Below are positions 8,045 through 15,673 of a stretch of 61,540 nucleotides of DNA, piece after piece. The stretch covers positions 1-61,540 of the forward strand of contig NZ_AKJM01000047.1 of the NCBI RefSeq assembly GCF_000282335.1, read 5' to 3'. The notes beneath the pieces are model-generated. The model was not told where the DNA came from. It did not search any database and was given only the letters and a program-made list of their open reading frames with translations. This DNA is from Pseudomonas sp. GM48. Lineage in GTDB: Bacteria; Pseudomonadota; Gammaproteobacteria; Pseudomonadales; Pseudomonadaceae. The first letter of the stretch is position 1, and each line of letters opens with the position of its first letter. The position numbers were made by a program, and so were the translations under genes.

Positions 8045-11000
8045 ATGTCGCTGTCCACCGGGCTGATTGCCGCCGTCGCCCTGGCCTATATGGCCATCAT
8101 GTTCGCCATCGCCTTCTATGGCGACCGTCGCAGCGCGCCCTTGCCGCCGCGCATGCGAGCCTGGGTGTACAGCCTGTCGCTGGCGGTCTATTGCACCAGT
8201 TGGACCTTCTTCGGCGCCGTGGGCCAGGCCGCCGAACAGCTCTGGTCGTTCCTGCCGATCTACCTCGGGCCGATCCTGTTGCTGGTCGGCGCGCCGTGGG
8301 TCCTGCAAAAAATGGTGATGATCAGCAAACAGGAGAACATCACCTCGATCGCCGACTTCATCGCCGCGCGCTATGGCAAATCCCAGTCATTAGCGGTGGT
8401 GGTGGCGCTGATTTGCCTGGTCGGCGTGTTGCCCTACATCGCACTGCAGCTCAAGGGCATTGTGCTCGGTGTGAACCTGCTGATCGGCGCCGGTGCCGAC
8501 GCCATGGGCACTCGCGCCCAGGACACCGCACTGATCGTGTCGCTGGTATTGGCGCTGTTCACCATTGTCTTCGGTACCCGCAACCTCGACGCCACGGAGC
8601 ACCACCGCGGCATGGTGTTGGCCATTGCCTTCGAATCACTGGTCAAGCTGTTCGCGTTTCTCGCCGTCGGCGCCTTCGTGACCTACGGCCTGTACGATGG
8701 TTTCGACGACCTGTTCGACCAGGCCATGCTGGCGCCGCGCCTCGAACAGTACTGGAAGGAAACCATCAACTGGCCGTCGATGGTGGTGCAGACCGGTGTG
8801 GCGATGATGGCGATTATTTGCTTGCCGCGGCAGTTCCACGTGACCGTCGTCGAGAACATCGATCCCCAGGATCTGCGTCTGGCCAAGTGGGTATTTCCGG
8901 CCTACCTTGCCCTCGCGGCATTGTTTGTCGTGCCGATCGCACTGGCCGGCCAGATGCTGCTGCCCAGCTCGGTGTTGCCGGACTCGTTCGTCATCAGCCT
9001 GCCCCTGGCCCAGGCGCATCCGGCGTTGGCCCTGCTGGCGTTTATCGGGGGCGCATCGGCGGCCACCGGCATGGTGATCGTGGCCAGCGTGGCACTGTCG
9101 ACCATGGTGTCCAACGACATGCTGTTGCCCTGGCTGCTGCGTCGCAACAACGCCGAGCGCCCGTTCGAAGTGTTCCGCCAGTGGATGTTGTCGGTGCGCC
9201 GCGTCAGCATCGTGGTCATTCTGCTGCTGGCCTACGTCAGTTACCGCTTGCTGGGCTCGACCGCCAGCCTGGCGACCATTGGCCAGATCGCCTTCGCTGC
9301 CGTGACCCAACTGGCCCCCGCCATGCTCGGTGCGCTGTACTGGAAACAGGCCAACCGCCGAGGCGTTTTCGCTGGCCTCGCCGCGGGCACGTTCCTGTGG
9401 TTCTACACCTTGATCCTGCCGATTGCCGCCCTCAGCCTCGGCCTGTCCTTGAGTACATTCCCGGGGCTGGCCTGGTTGCACAGCAATCCACTGAACCTGC
9501 CAATCACCCCGCTGACCCAAGGCGTGGTGCTGTCGCTGGCAGGCAATTTCACGCTGTTCGCCTGGGTCTCGGTGCTGTCGCGCACCCGGGTTTCCGAGCA
9601 CTGGCAGGCGGGCCGCTTCATCGGCCAGGAAATCAGTGCACGCCCCAGCGCACGCTCGATGCTGGCGGTACAGATCGACGACCTTCTGCAACTGGCGGCG
9701 CGCTTCGTCGGCGAAGAACGCGCCCGTCAGAGCTTCATCCGTTTTGCCTATCGCCAGGGTAAAGGCTTCAACCCGAACCAGAACGCCGACAGTGAATGGA
9801 TCGCCCATACCGAACGCCTGCTGGCCGGTGTGCTCGGTGCCTCTTCGACCCGCGCGGTAGTGAAAGCCGCCATCGAAGGCCGGGAGATGCAATTGGAGGA
9901 CGTCGTACGGATCGCCGACGAAGCCTCTGAAGTCCTGCAATTCAATCGAGCGTTGCTGCAAGGGGCTATCGAGAACATTACCCAGGGCATCAGCGTGGTC
10001 GACCAATCGCTGAAACTGGTGGCCTGGAACCGTCGCTACCTGGAGCTGTTCAACTACCCGGATGGCTTGATCAGTGTCGGTCGGCCGATTGCCGACATCA
10101 TCCGCTACAACGCCGAGCGCGGCCTGTGCGGCCCCGGTGAAGCCGAAGTGCACGTCGCCCGTCGCCTGCACTGGATGCGTCAGGGCCGGGCCCATACCTC
10201 CGAGCGCCTGTTCCCCAACGGCCGGGTGATCGAACTGATCGGCAACCCGATGCCGGGCGGCGGCTTCGTCATGAGTTTCACCGACATCACTCCGTTCCGC
10301 GAAGCCGAATACGCGCTGACCGAAGCCAACGAGGGCCTGGAGCAGCGGGTGGCGGAACGTACCCATGAACTGTCGCAGCTCAACGTGGCCCTGACCGAAG
10401 CCAAGGGCACCGCCGAAGCGGCCAACCAGTCTAAAACCCGTTTCCTGGCGGCCGTCAGCCACGACTTGATGCAACCTTTGAACGCTGCCCGACTGTTCTC
10501 CGCAGCCCTGACCCATCAGGAAGAGGGCTTGTCCGAGGAGGCGCAAAAGCTGGTGCAGCATCTGGACAGTTCACTGCGTTCAGCTGAGGACCTGATCAGT
10601 GACTTGCTGGATATTTCCCGCCTGGAAAACGGCAAGATCAATCCGGACGCCAAGCCGTTCGCACTAAATGAATTGTTCGACACCCTCGGCGCCGAATTCA
10701 AGGTACTGGCCCGGGAACAAGGGCTGGAGTTCCGCGTCCGGGGCAGCAGGCTACGTATCGACAGCGACATCAAACTGTTGCGGCGGATCTTGCAGAACTT
10801 CCTGACCAACGCTTTCCGCTACGCCAAAGGCCCTGTGCTATTGGGGGTTCGCCGGCATAAGGAAACATTGAGCCTGGAAGTCTGGGACCGTGGGCCGGGT
10901 ATCCCGGAAGATAAACGACAGGTGATTTTCGAAGAGTTCAAGCGCCTCGACAGTCACCAGACCCGGGCCGAGAAAGGCCTCGGCCTGGGGCTGGCGATTG

Positions 11001-11515
11001 CCGACGGGCTCTGTCGCGTGCTCGGCCATACCTTGCGCGTACGCTCCTGGCCGGGACGCGGCAGCGTGTTCAGCGTCAGCGTGCCGCTGGCCCGGGCGCA
11101 AACCGCAGCGCCGGTCAAAGTCGCCGAGCTCAATGGCAAATTGCTCAATGGTGCGCAGGTGCTGTGTATCGACAACGAGGACAGCATCCTGATCGGCATG
11201 AACAGCTTGCTCAGTCGCTGGGGCTGCCAGGTCTGGACCGCGCGCAATCGCGAGGAATGCGCAACGCTGCTGGGCGAAGGCGTACGCCCGCAATTGGCGC
11301 TGGTGGATTACCACCTCGATCATGGCGAGACCGGAACCGATTTGATGGCCTGGTTGCGCACGCAAATGGGCGAGCCGGTTCCAGGGGTGGTGATCAGCGC
11401 CGATGGCCGGCCGGAGACGGTCGACCAGGTGCATGCCGCGGGGCTGGATTACCTGGCCAAACCGGTGAAACCGGCGGCGTTGCGTGCGTTGTTGAGCCGG
11501 TATTTGCCGCTGTAG
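8045..11515 (+). CDS. Hybrid histidine kinase with sodium:solute symporter sensor domain
   Basis: A 1156-residue protein. Residues 1-~500 form an SSS-type membrane domain of about thirteen helices. A PAS domain follows at ~635-745 (IENITQGISVVDQSLKLVAW), then a coiled linker, then the kinase core. His806 in VSHDLMQPLNAAR is the phospho-acceptor, the N box is near 917 (LQNFLTNAFRYAKG), and the G boxes are near 947-980 (DRGPGIP, GLGLGLAIA). A C-terminal receiver (from ~1039) has Asp1088 in LALVDYHLD. The layout resembles CbrA but with an added receiver, like the large SSS-PAS-HK-REC kinases of pseudomonads. No response regulator gene is adjacent, so its partner is elsewhere. The ATG at 8045 has GGAG 5 bases upstream. 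Whether the membrane domain transports or only senses is not known. Confidence 0.92.
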   Translation: MSLSTGLIAAVALAYMAIMFAIAFYGDRRSAPLPPRMRAWVYSLSLAVYCTSWTFFGAVGQAAEQLWSFLPIYLGPILLLVGAPWVLQKMVMISKQENITSIADFIAARYGKSQSLAVVVALICLVGVLPYIALQLKGIVLGVNLLIGAGADAMGTRAQDTALIVSLVLALFTIVFGTRNLDATEHHRGMVLAIAFESLVKLFAFLAVGAFVTYGLYDGFDDLFDQAMLAPRLEQYWKETINWPSMVVQTGVAMMAIICLPRQFHVTVVENIDPQDLRLAKWVFPAYLALAALFVVPIALAGQMLLPSSVLPDSFVISLPLAQAHPALALLAFIGGASAATGMVIVASVALSTMVSNDMLLPWLLRRNNAERPFEVFRQWMLSVRRVSIVVILLLAYVSYRLLGSTASLATIGQIAFAAVTQLAPAMLGALYWKQANRRGVFAGLAAGTFLWFYTLILPIAALSLGLSLSTFPGLAWLHSNPLNLPITPLTQGVVLSLAGNFTLFAWVSVLSRTRVSEHWQAGRFIGQEISARPSARSMLAVQIDDLLQLAARFVGEERARQSFIRFAYRQGKGFNPNQNADSEWIAHTERLLAGVLGASSTRAVVKAAIEGREMQLEDVVRIADEASEVLQFNRALLQGAIENITQGISVVDQSLKLVAWNRRYLELFNYPDGLISVGRPIADIIRYNAERGLCGPGEAEVHVARRLHWMRQGRAHTSERLFPNGRVIELIGNPMPGGGFVMSFTDITPFREAEYALTEANEGLEQRVAERTHELSQLNVALTEAKGTAEAANQSKTRFLAAVSHDLMQPLNAARLFSAALTHQEEGLSEEAQKLVQHLDSSLRSAEDLISDLLDISRLENGKINPDAKPFALNELFDTLGAEFKVLAREQGLEFRVRGSRLRIDSDIKLLRRILQNFLTNAFRYAKGPVLLGVRRHKETLSLEVWDRGPGIPEDKRQVIFEEFKRLDSHQTRAEKGLGLGLAIADGLCRVLGHTLRVRSWPGRGSVFSVSVPLARAQTAAPVKVAELNGKLLNGAQVLCIDNEDSILIGMNSLLSRWGCQVWTARNREECATLLGEGVRPQLALVDYHLDHGETGTDLMAWLRTQMGEPVPGVVISADGRPETVDQVHAAGLDYLAKPVKPAALRALLSRYLPL

Positions 11516-11535
11516 CGCGGTTCAACACAGCCTCC

Positions 11536-11666
11536 TGTGGCGAAGGGGCTTGCCCCCGTTCGACTGCGCAGCAGTCGTCAGTCCGGCAACGCGTTTTACC
11601 TGAAGAGGCTCATTGAATGGTTTGGGGCCGCTACGCAGCCCAACGGGGGCAAGCCCCCTCGCCACA
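11536..11666. repeat. REP pair of a different family (class C)
   Basis: A forward copy TGTGGCGAAGGGGCTTGCCC at 11536 and its inverted partner ending at 11666 flank about 80 bases. This is a second, known style of Pseudomonas fluorescens intergenic repeat, unrelated in sequence to class A. The spacer has its own palindrome, CGACTGCGCAGCAGTCG (11561-11577). It lies between the convergent kinase and rmuC genes. Confidence 0.85.
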
Positions 11667-11687
11667 AGGTCCGCGGTCGACCGGGGG

Positions 11688-13166
11688 CTACTCCGGCAAC
11701 TCTACCAACCCATCGACATCGGTCATCGCCCGCTCCAGCAAGTCCGCCGGCAGGCTCTTGCTCGCCCGCGCGCCCAGCAGCTTGAGCTGTTCACTGCGAC
11801 TGACCAGGTTGCCACGCCCTTCTGTCAGCTTGTTACGTGCCGAGCTGTAGGCCTTGTCCAGTTGCTGCAGGCGATTGCCGACTTCATCCAGGTCCTGGAT
11901 GAACAGCACGAACTTATCGTACAGCCACCCGGCCCGTTCGGCGATTTCCCGGGCATTCTGGCTTTGTCGCTCCTGCTTCCACAGGCTGTCGATGACGCGC
12001 AGGGTTGCCAGCAACGTGGTGGGGCTGACGATCACGATGTTGCGATCGAATGCCTCCTGAAACAGTGTTGGCTCTGCCTGCAACGCGGCAGAAAACGCCG
12101 CTTCGATCGGCACGAAGAGCAACACGAAATCCAGGCTGTGCAAACCGTCGAGGCGCTTGTAATCCTTGCCGGCCAGGCCTTTGACGTGATTGCGCAACGA
12201 CAGCACGTGCTGCTTGATGGCGATCTGGCCGATGGCCTCGTCCTCAGCCGCGACGTATTGCTGATAGGCCGTCAGGCTGACCTTGGAGTCGACCACCACC
12301 TGCTTGTCGCCCGGTAGATAAATGATCACATCCGGCTGGAAGCGCTCGCCGTCCGGGCCCTTGAGATTGACCTGAGTCTGGTACTCGCGCCCCTTCTCCA
12401 GCCCCGCGTGCTCGAGCACGCGCTCAAGAATCAGTTCGCCCCAATTGCCCTGGGTCTTCTGCCCTTTCAAGGCACGGGTCAGGTTGGTGGCTTCATCGCT
12501 CAAGCGCAGATTCAACTGCTGCAGGCGCTCCAGTTCCTTGGCCAGGGAGAATCGCTCGCGAGCCTCGTTCTGATAGCTTTCCTCGACACGCTTTTCGAAG
12601 GACTGGATGCGTTCCTTGAGTGGATCGAGCAATTGCCCCAGACGCTGTTGACTGGTTTCGGCAAAACGCTGCTCGCGTTCATCAAAGATTTTCCCCGCCA
12701 GTTCGGCGAACTGCGCCCGCAGTTCGTCTCGCGAGCCTTGCAGGTCGTTGAGGCGTTGCTGGTGACTGTCCTGTTGCTCGCGCAATTCGGCGTTGAGCGA
12801 CGCGGCCTGGGCATCCAGGCGGCGCAATTCTGCTTCTTTTCCGGCGCGTTCGATATTCCACGCATGGGCGGCGTCCCGGGCGTCGTCACGCTCGATCTGC
12901 AGCAGGTCGACTTCACGACGCAGTGCTGCCAGATCAGCCTGTTTAGCGGAATTGGCCTGGGTCAGATCAGCGATTTCATCGCGGCTGGACTCGAGTTGTG
13001 CATTCAAGCCGTCCTGCGCCAGTTGCGCCATGGCCAGGCGTTCCTGCAGCAGTGCAACGTCTGCCTGCGTAGTGCTGGCCCGACGCTGAAGTTGCCAGGC
13101 CAATACCAGCAACGGCAACCCTGCCGCTGCCAGACCCAGCAATACGCTGGTCAAGTCCATTGCCAT
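11688..13166 (-). CDS. rmuC: DNA recombination protein RmuC
   Basis: About 492 residues: an N-terminal membrane helix (~1-22, LTSVLLGLAAAGLPLLVLAW), a long Gln/Glu-rich coiled coil to about residue 210, then the RmuC nuclease-fold domain (LKGQKTQGNWGELILERVLEHAG to the end). RmuC limits inversions at short inverted repeats in E. coli, and some homologues act in anti-phage defence. The start at 13166 (MAMDLTS) follows AGGAG at a 5-base gap; 13160 is an alternative. The window is rich in inverted repeats, which makes its presence apt but is no evidence of a link. Confidence 0.93.
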   Translation of the reverse strand: MAMDLTSVLLGLAAAGLPLLVLAWQLQRRASTTQADVALLQERLAMAQLAQDGLNAQLESSRDEIADLTQANSAKQADLAALRREVDLLQIERDDARDAAHAWNIERAGKEAELRRLDAQAASLNAELREQQDSHQQRLNDLQGSRDELRAQFAELAGKIFDEREQRFAETSQQRLGQLLDPLKERIQSFEKRVEESYQNEARERFSLAKELERLQQLNLRLSDEATNLTRALKGQKTQGNWGELILERVLEHAGLEKGREYQTQVNLKGPDGERFQPDVIIYLPGDKQVVVDSKVSLTAYQQYVAAEDEAIGQIAIKQHVLSLRNHVKGLAGKDYKRLDGLHSLDFVLLFVPIEAAFSAALQAEPTLFQEAFDRNIVIVSPTTLLATLRVIDSLWKQERQSQNAREIAERAGWLYDKFVLFIQDLDEVGNRLQQLDKAYSSARNKLTEGRGNLVSRSEQLKLLGARASKSLPADLLERAMTDVDGLVELPE

Positions 13167-13227
13167 AGCCACTCCTGCCATTCGGATAAAGCCTGAAGGT
13201 TAACCAAGGCGTCCGGTCTTGGACAGC

Positions 13228-13551
13228 TCAGTCTTCGATCAGCCCCAATTCCTGTTGAGCGCGGCGATCGCCTGCCCGAGCGGCCTGACGCAGCAGGTCC
13301 TGACCGATCCGGCGGTCCCGGGCATTCCCGCATTCGCGGCACATCAACTGGCCAAGGCGACTTTGCGCAGCCACCACGCCTTCACGGGCCGGTTGCTTGA
13401 GCAGACGTCCGGCGAGGTGTTTGACGTTAGGGTTTTCGCCCAGGTGCGGGCTGTCCAACAGCCACTCTGCCACACGCATGGAAAAGCGCTTGGTAGGGGC
13501 AACAGAGGGTGGTGTGGAGGAAGAGGAAACGGAGGCTGAGCGAAACTTCAT
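13228..13551 (-). CDS. Sel1-like repeat protein, small
   Basis: A 107-residue protein. The second half (residues ~40-107) has the A-x3-LG-x7-R-x7-A pattern of Sel1/TPR-like helices (VAAQSRLGQLMCRECGNARDR). A CxxC-like MCREC sits between helices. No signal peptide is evident. The start is uncertain: ATG at 13551 (MKFRSAS) and ATG at 13479 (MRVAEWLL) both lack a clear ribosome site. Conserved among pseudomonads in my recollection; function unknown. Confidence 0.65.
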   Translation of the reverse strand: MKFRSASVSSSSTPPSVAPTKRFSMRVAEWLLDSPHLGENPNVKHLAGRLLKQPAREGVVAAQSRLGQLMCRECGNARDRRIGQDLLRQAARAGDRRAQQELGLIED

Positions 13552-13656
13552 AAAGCACTGTGGGGCAGATCGGAAGGCGCGCAACTTTACTCTCTTTTTC
13601 TTACAGGTAAAGCTGAAAATATCCCGGCACGCCCGTGCTAGAGCAAGCGCTCGGGA

Positions 13657-13725
13657 CAATCCACAGAAGCTGTGGATAACTCAGTGGACAACCGCCCTTG
13701 AACCGGCTCAAAGCCCTGTGGAATG
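13657..13725. other. Cluster of DnaA-box-like sequences
   Basis: One perfect DnaA box TTATCCACA is present on the minus strand (13679-13671). A 7/9 match, CAATCCACA, lies on the plus strand (13657-13665), forming the inverted repeat ATCCACAG-AAG-CTGTGGAT. Further minus-strand matches are TTGTCCACT (13691-13683, 7/9) and a 6/9 match at 13725-13717. An AT-rich stretch follows at 13745-13800. It lies upstream of the Sel1-like gene. Confidence 0.4.
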
Positions 13726-13741
13726 GGGCCCGCAGTCAAAC

Positions 13742-14546
13742 TGACGATTTTTTCACCAGTAAAAAAAAGCGATGTTTTTCATTGACTTAAATTTTGGTTA
13801 CAGGCAGCCATTGCGCTTGAACGTGAGATGACAGCAGGGTGACAGACTGCGCAACTAATGTGCACAAGTGCCTTTGTGACGGTTATATCAATGCACTTTT
13901 TCGGCGCATTTTTTGACGCTCCTGGGGATAAACCCTGCCGAACCCGGTATTTAGACGACTGCGTTGCTACAAACTTCCATGACCGGCGGTCGGATACTGT
14001 CCTGATACAGGGCGTATCCATCGGAGGCAGTGCAGCTTTATGCCGGCCAATACAACCCGATCAGGCACCTGCCGGGAAATTGTTTTCGCTAACACGCTTC
14101 CCTTGGCCAGTTCAATCCGTTAGTATCCGCGGCGTTAGTACCAAGCTGAAAGTCAATTCTGGTCGAACACATCCCCCCGGTCAGCCTTCCCAACGGAAGC
14201 CTCCACCGAACAATCGGGATCGACCACCTCGATGGTTTCCAGGTAAATCTTGCGCCAACACAACCTTTGAATCGAAAGCAAAGGGTGTTGCTCCGCCTGC
14301 TTACTCTGCTCGAACCAACCTGCAAATTGATCAGGATCTTCACCCCGGGCCCAGAACCTTTGCCCTCGATGTGTTGCCTGCCCTCCTAAGTACCTACCTG
14401 CCAGCCCAAGCGCGCCAACTTATCAGCGCTTCAAACTGGCTGCTTTGTTCCAGTCGGGTTCTTCGTTCGATCAATGGTGATCGTCGTCACTGGAACGTTT
14501 TAACTTTGCACGGTTCTTATCCGTGTCGCTTGTAGGAACACCAATT
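13742..14546 (+). ncRNA. Non-coding region with several strong hairpins; candidate structured RNA or long leader
   Basis: About 800 bases without a convincing protein gene. On the plus strand it contains four compact hairpins: GGATAC/GTATCC enclosing CCTG-ATA-CAGG (13992-14019); CAACAC..CCTTTG with CAAAGG..GTGTTG (14256-14290, 12 bp); AAGCGC/GCGCTT (14408-14431); and GTTCCAGT/ACTGGAAC (14447-14496) enclosing CGATCA-ATGG-TGATCG. They lead directly to the 74-codon gene at 14547, whose terminator is at 14796. This could be a long 5' leader or an independent RNA. No known RNA family was recognised. Confidence 0.4.
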
Positions 14547-14771
14547 ATGTCCACTCAAATCCACACTCAGGATGCCATTCGCACCCTAACCAACGCTTTT
14601 GCACCGATGAACTGCCTGATCATGGCCGCTCGCAAAGGCTGCTTCAGCTTCACCCTGGTCAACGAACACGGTATCGCTCGTCACAGCGAACGCCTGTACC
14701 CCGATCAATACTCCAGCGCCGAGCCGCTGCAGGCCGTGATCGAGCGTACCCGTCAGGCACTGGTTGCCTGA
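14547..14771 (+). CDS. Conserved small protein of unknown function
   Basis: A 74-residue protein (MSTQIHTQDAIRTLTNAFAP...) with no signal peptide or membrane helix. It is mixed alpha/beta in appearance, with a central aromatic-rich strand (KGCFSFTLVNEHG) and a C-terminal amphipathic helix. Two Cys (23 and 32) are spaced 9 apart. The codon use is normal for the genome. The ATG at 14547 has only a weak AGGAA upstream (14534-14538). A strong intrinsic terminator follows, so it is real and probably monocistronic, with a long structured region upstream. I do not recognise the family. Confidence 0.7.
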   Translation: MSTQIHTQDAIRTLTNAFAPMNCLIMAARKGCFSFTLVNEHGIARHSERLYPDQYSSAEPLQAVIERTRQALVA

Positions 14772-14795
14772 AACGCCAGAAAGGCTGGAAACCCG

Positions 14796-14825
14796 AAAGC
14801 CCTGCCCGAAAAGCAGGGCTTTTTA
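14796..14825 (+). terminator. Intrinsic terminator
   Basis: AAAGCCCTGC and GCAGGGCTTT form a 10-bp stem with a 7-base loop, followed by TTTATT. It ends the 74-codon gene. Confidence 0.9.
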
Positions 14826-15044
14826 TTGCCCGATGTTTCCCTTCCCTCGAACCACGACTAAGCACGATCCGATATAACGGTTATAACTGCTCGCTGGAAA
14901 TATTTTAAAAACAGGCCTTTACAGCGCGAATATGACACTACACTTCAACTCAAGCGGCTTGACCCGCTTGCGGCGAGCCTGAGCCGATTCACTGCTGCCA
15001 AGCCCCTTCAGGTATCGCCGTCCAATCCAGGTTTCGAGGGTTTT
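14826..15044. other. Intergenic region, possible promoter
   Basis: No gene is seen. An AT-rich stretch near 14870-14920 (TATAACGGTTATAAC) could hold a -10 element for the gene at 15045. CAAGCGG-CTTGAC-CCGCTTG makes a 7-bp hairpin (about 14952-14971) in its leader. Confidence 0.35.
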
Positions 15045-15527
15045 ATGGGTATCGCTGCCAGCGAACTGTGCCGCTACGTGATTCGTCCGACCTTGATCTA
15101 CCTCGGACGTCATAGCGCTACTGCCGAATCCCTGCTGCTGGGCATTGCCGCCAGCCAGTCCGCCCTTGGTTCCGCCCTGCATGACCGCCGCGGGCACGGC
15201 CTGTACCGCATCGCCGAGCCCCGCCACCAGGCCCTTTGGGACCATTACCTGGCCCTTGATCCGGAGCGTGCAAGCCTGGTCCGCGGCCTGGCCAGTCAGC
15301 ATGCGTTTCTGAGTGGCCCGCACCTCGAATTGACCGTCAACCTGCGTTACGCCACGGCCATCGCCTGGCTGCTGGTGGAAGAACAGAATACCCCCCTCCC
15401 CGCCCCCGATGATTTGTTGGGTATGGCCAGAATCTGGCGCCAGACATTTCAGCCCCAGGGGCGTCTGCGTGATTTCACCTGCGCCTGGCAAACCTGTGTT
15501 TCTCCCCTGAATCAAGTAGCCTGCTGA
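15045..15527 (+). CDS. Hypothetical protein, unrecognised
   Basis: A 160-residue protein with GAGGG 5 bases before its ATG. It is rich in Leu/Ala/His, mostly helical in appearance, with an RYVIRPTLIYLG start, a QSALGS motif shortly after, and a W-rich C-terminus (IWRQTF..FTCAWQTC) containing two Cys near the end. No signal peptide or clear membrane segment. Codon use is normal. It precedes the FadL-type porin by 146 bases. The QSALGS and GIAASQSALGSALHD region recalls phage-related lysis or structural proteins weakly, but that is not enough to assign a function. Confidence 0.65.
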   Translation: MGIAASELCRYVIRPTLIYLGRHSATAESLLLGIAASQSALGSALHDRRGHGLYRIAEPRHQALWDHYLALDPERASLVRGLASQHAFLSGPHLELTVNLRYATAIAWLLVEEQNTPLPAPDDLLGMARIWRQTFQPQGRLRDFTCAWQTCVSPLNQVAC

Positions 15528-15619
15528 CACCTCTGGATCCAAAGTTCGCGCATCACGCCGCGATTTTGGTCGGATTGTCCTACAAAACCGCTCTAAATCA
15601 AGGCATACAGGCTATGGCG

Positions 15620-15660
15620 CCGGGACGAAAATGTTGGTAGTTTTCGCCCCGGTGATCACC
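15620..15660 (+). promoter_or_regulatory. Leader hairpins before the FadL-type gene
   Basis: CCGGG-A-CGAAAA pairs with TTTTCG-C-CCCGG (15620-15652), 11 bp with one mismatch and a 9-base loop. The palindrome GGTGATCACC (15651-15660) follows and abuts the AGGAG ribosome site at 15661. The structure could stabilise the transcript or control ribosome access; there is no U-run, so termination is unlikely. Confidence 0.45.
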
Positions 15661-15673
15661 AGGAGTTCTAATA

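Noticed and set aside
8636..10561. A 641-codon frame opposite the hybrid kinase
   Set aside because: Antisense shadow rich in Gln, His and Arg with no recognisable fold.
13657..13725. A replication origin
   Set aside because: Boxes are few, no dnaA, dnaN or rpmH is adjacent, and no iterated 13-mer array is present.
13858..14535. A 225-codon frame in the large gene-free region
   Set aside because: Skewed composition (Arg, Pro, Ser), no ribosome site, no family resemblance, and it crosses several strong hairpins.
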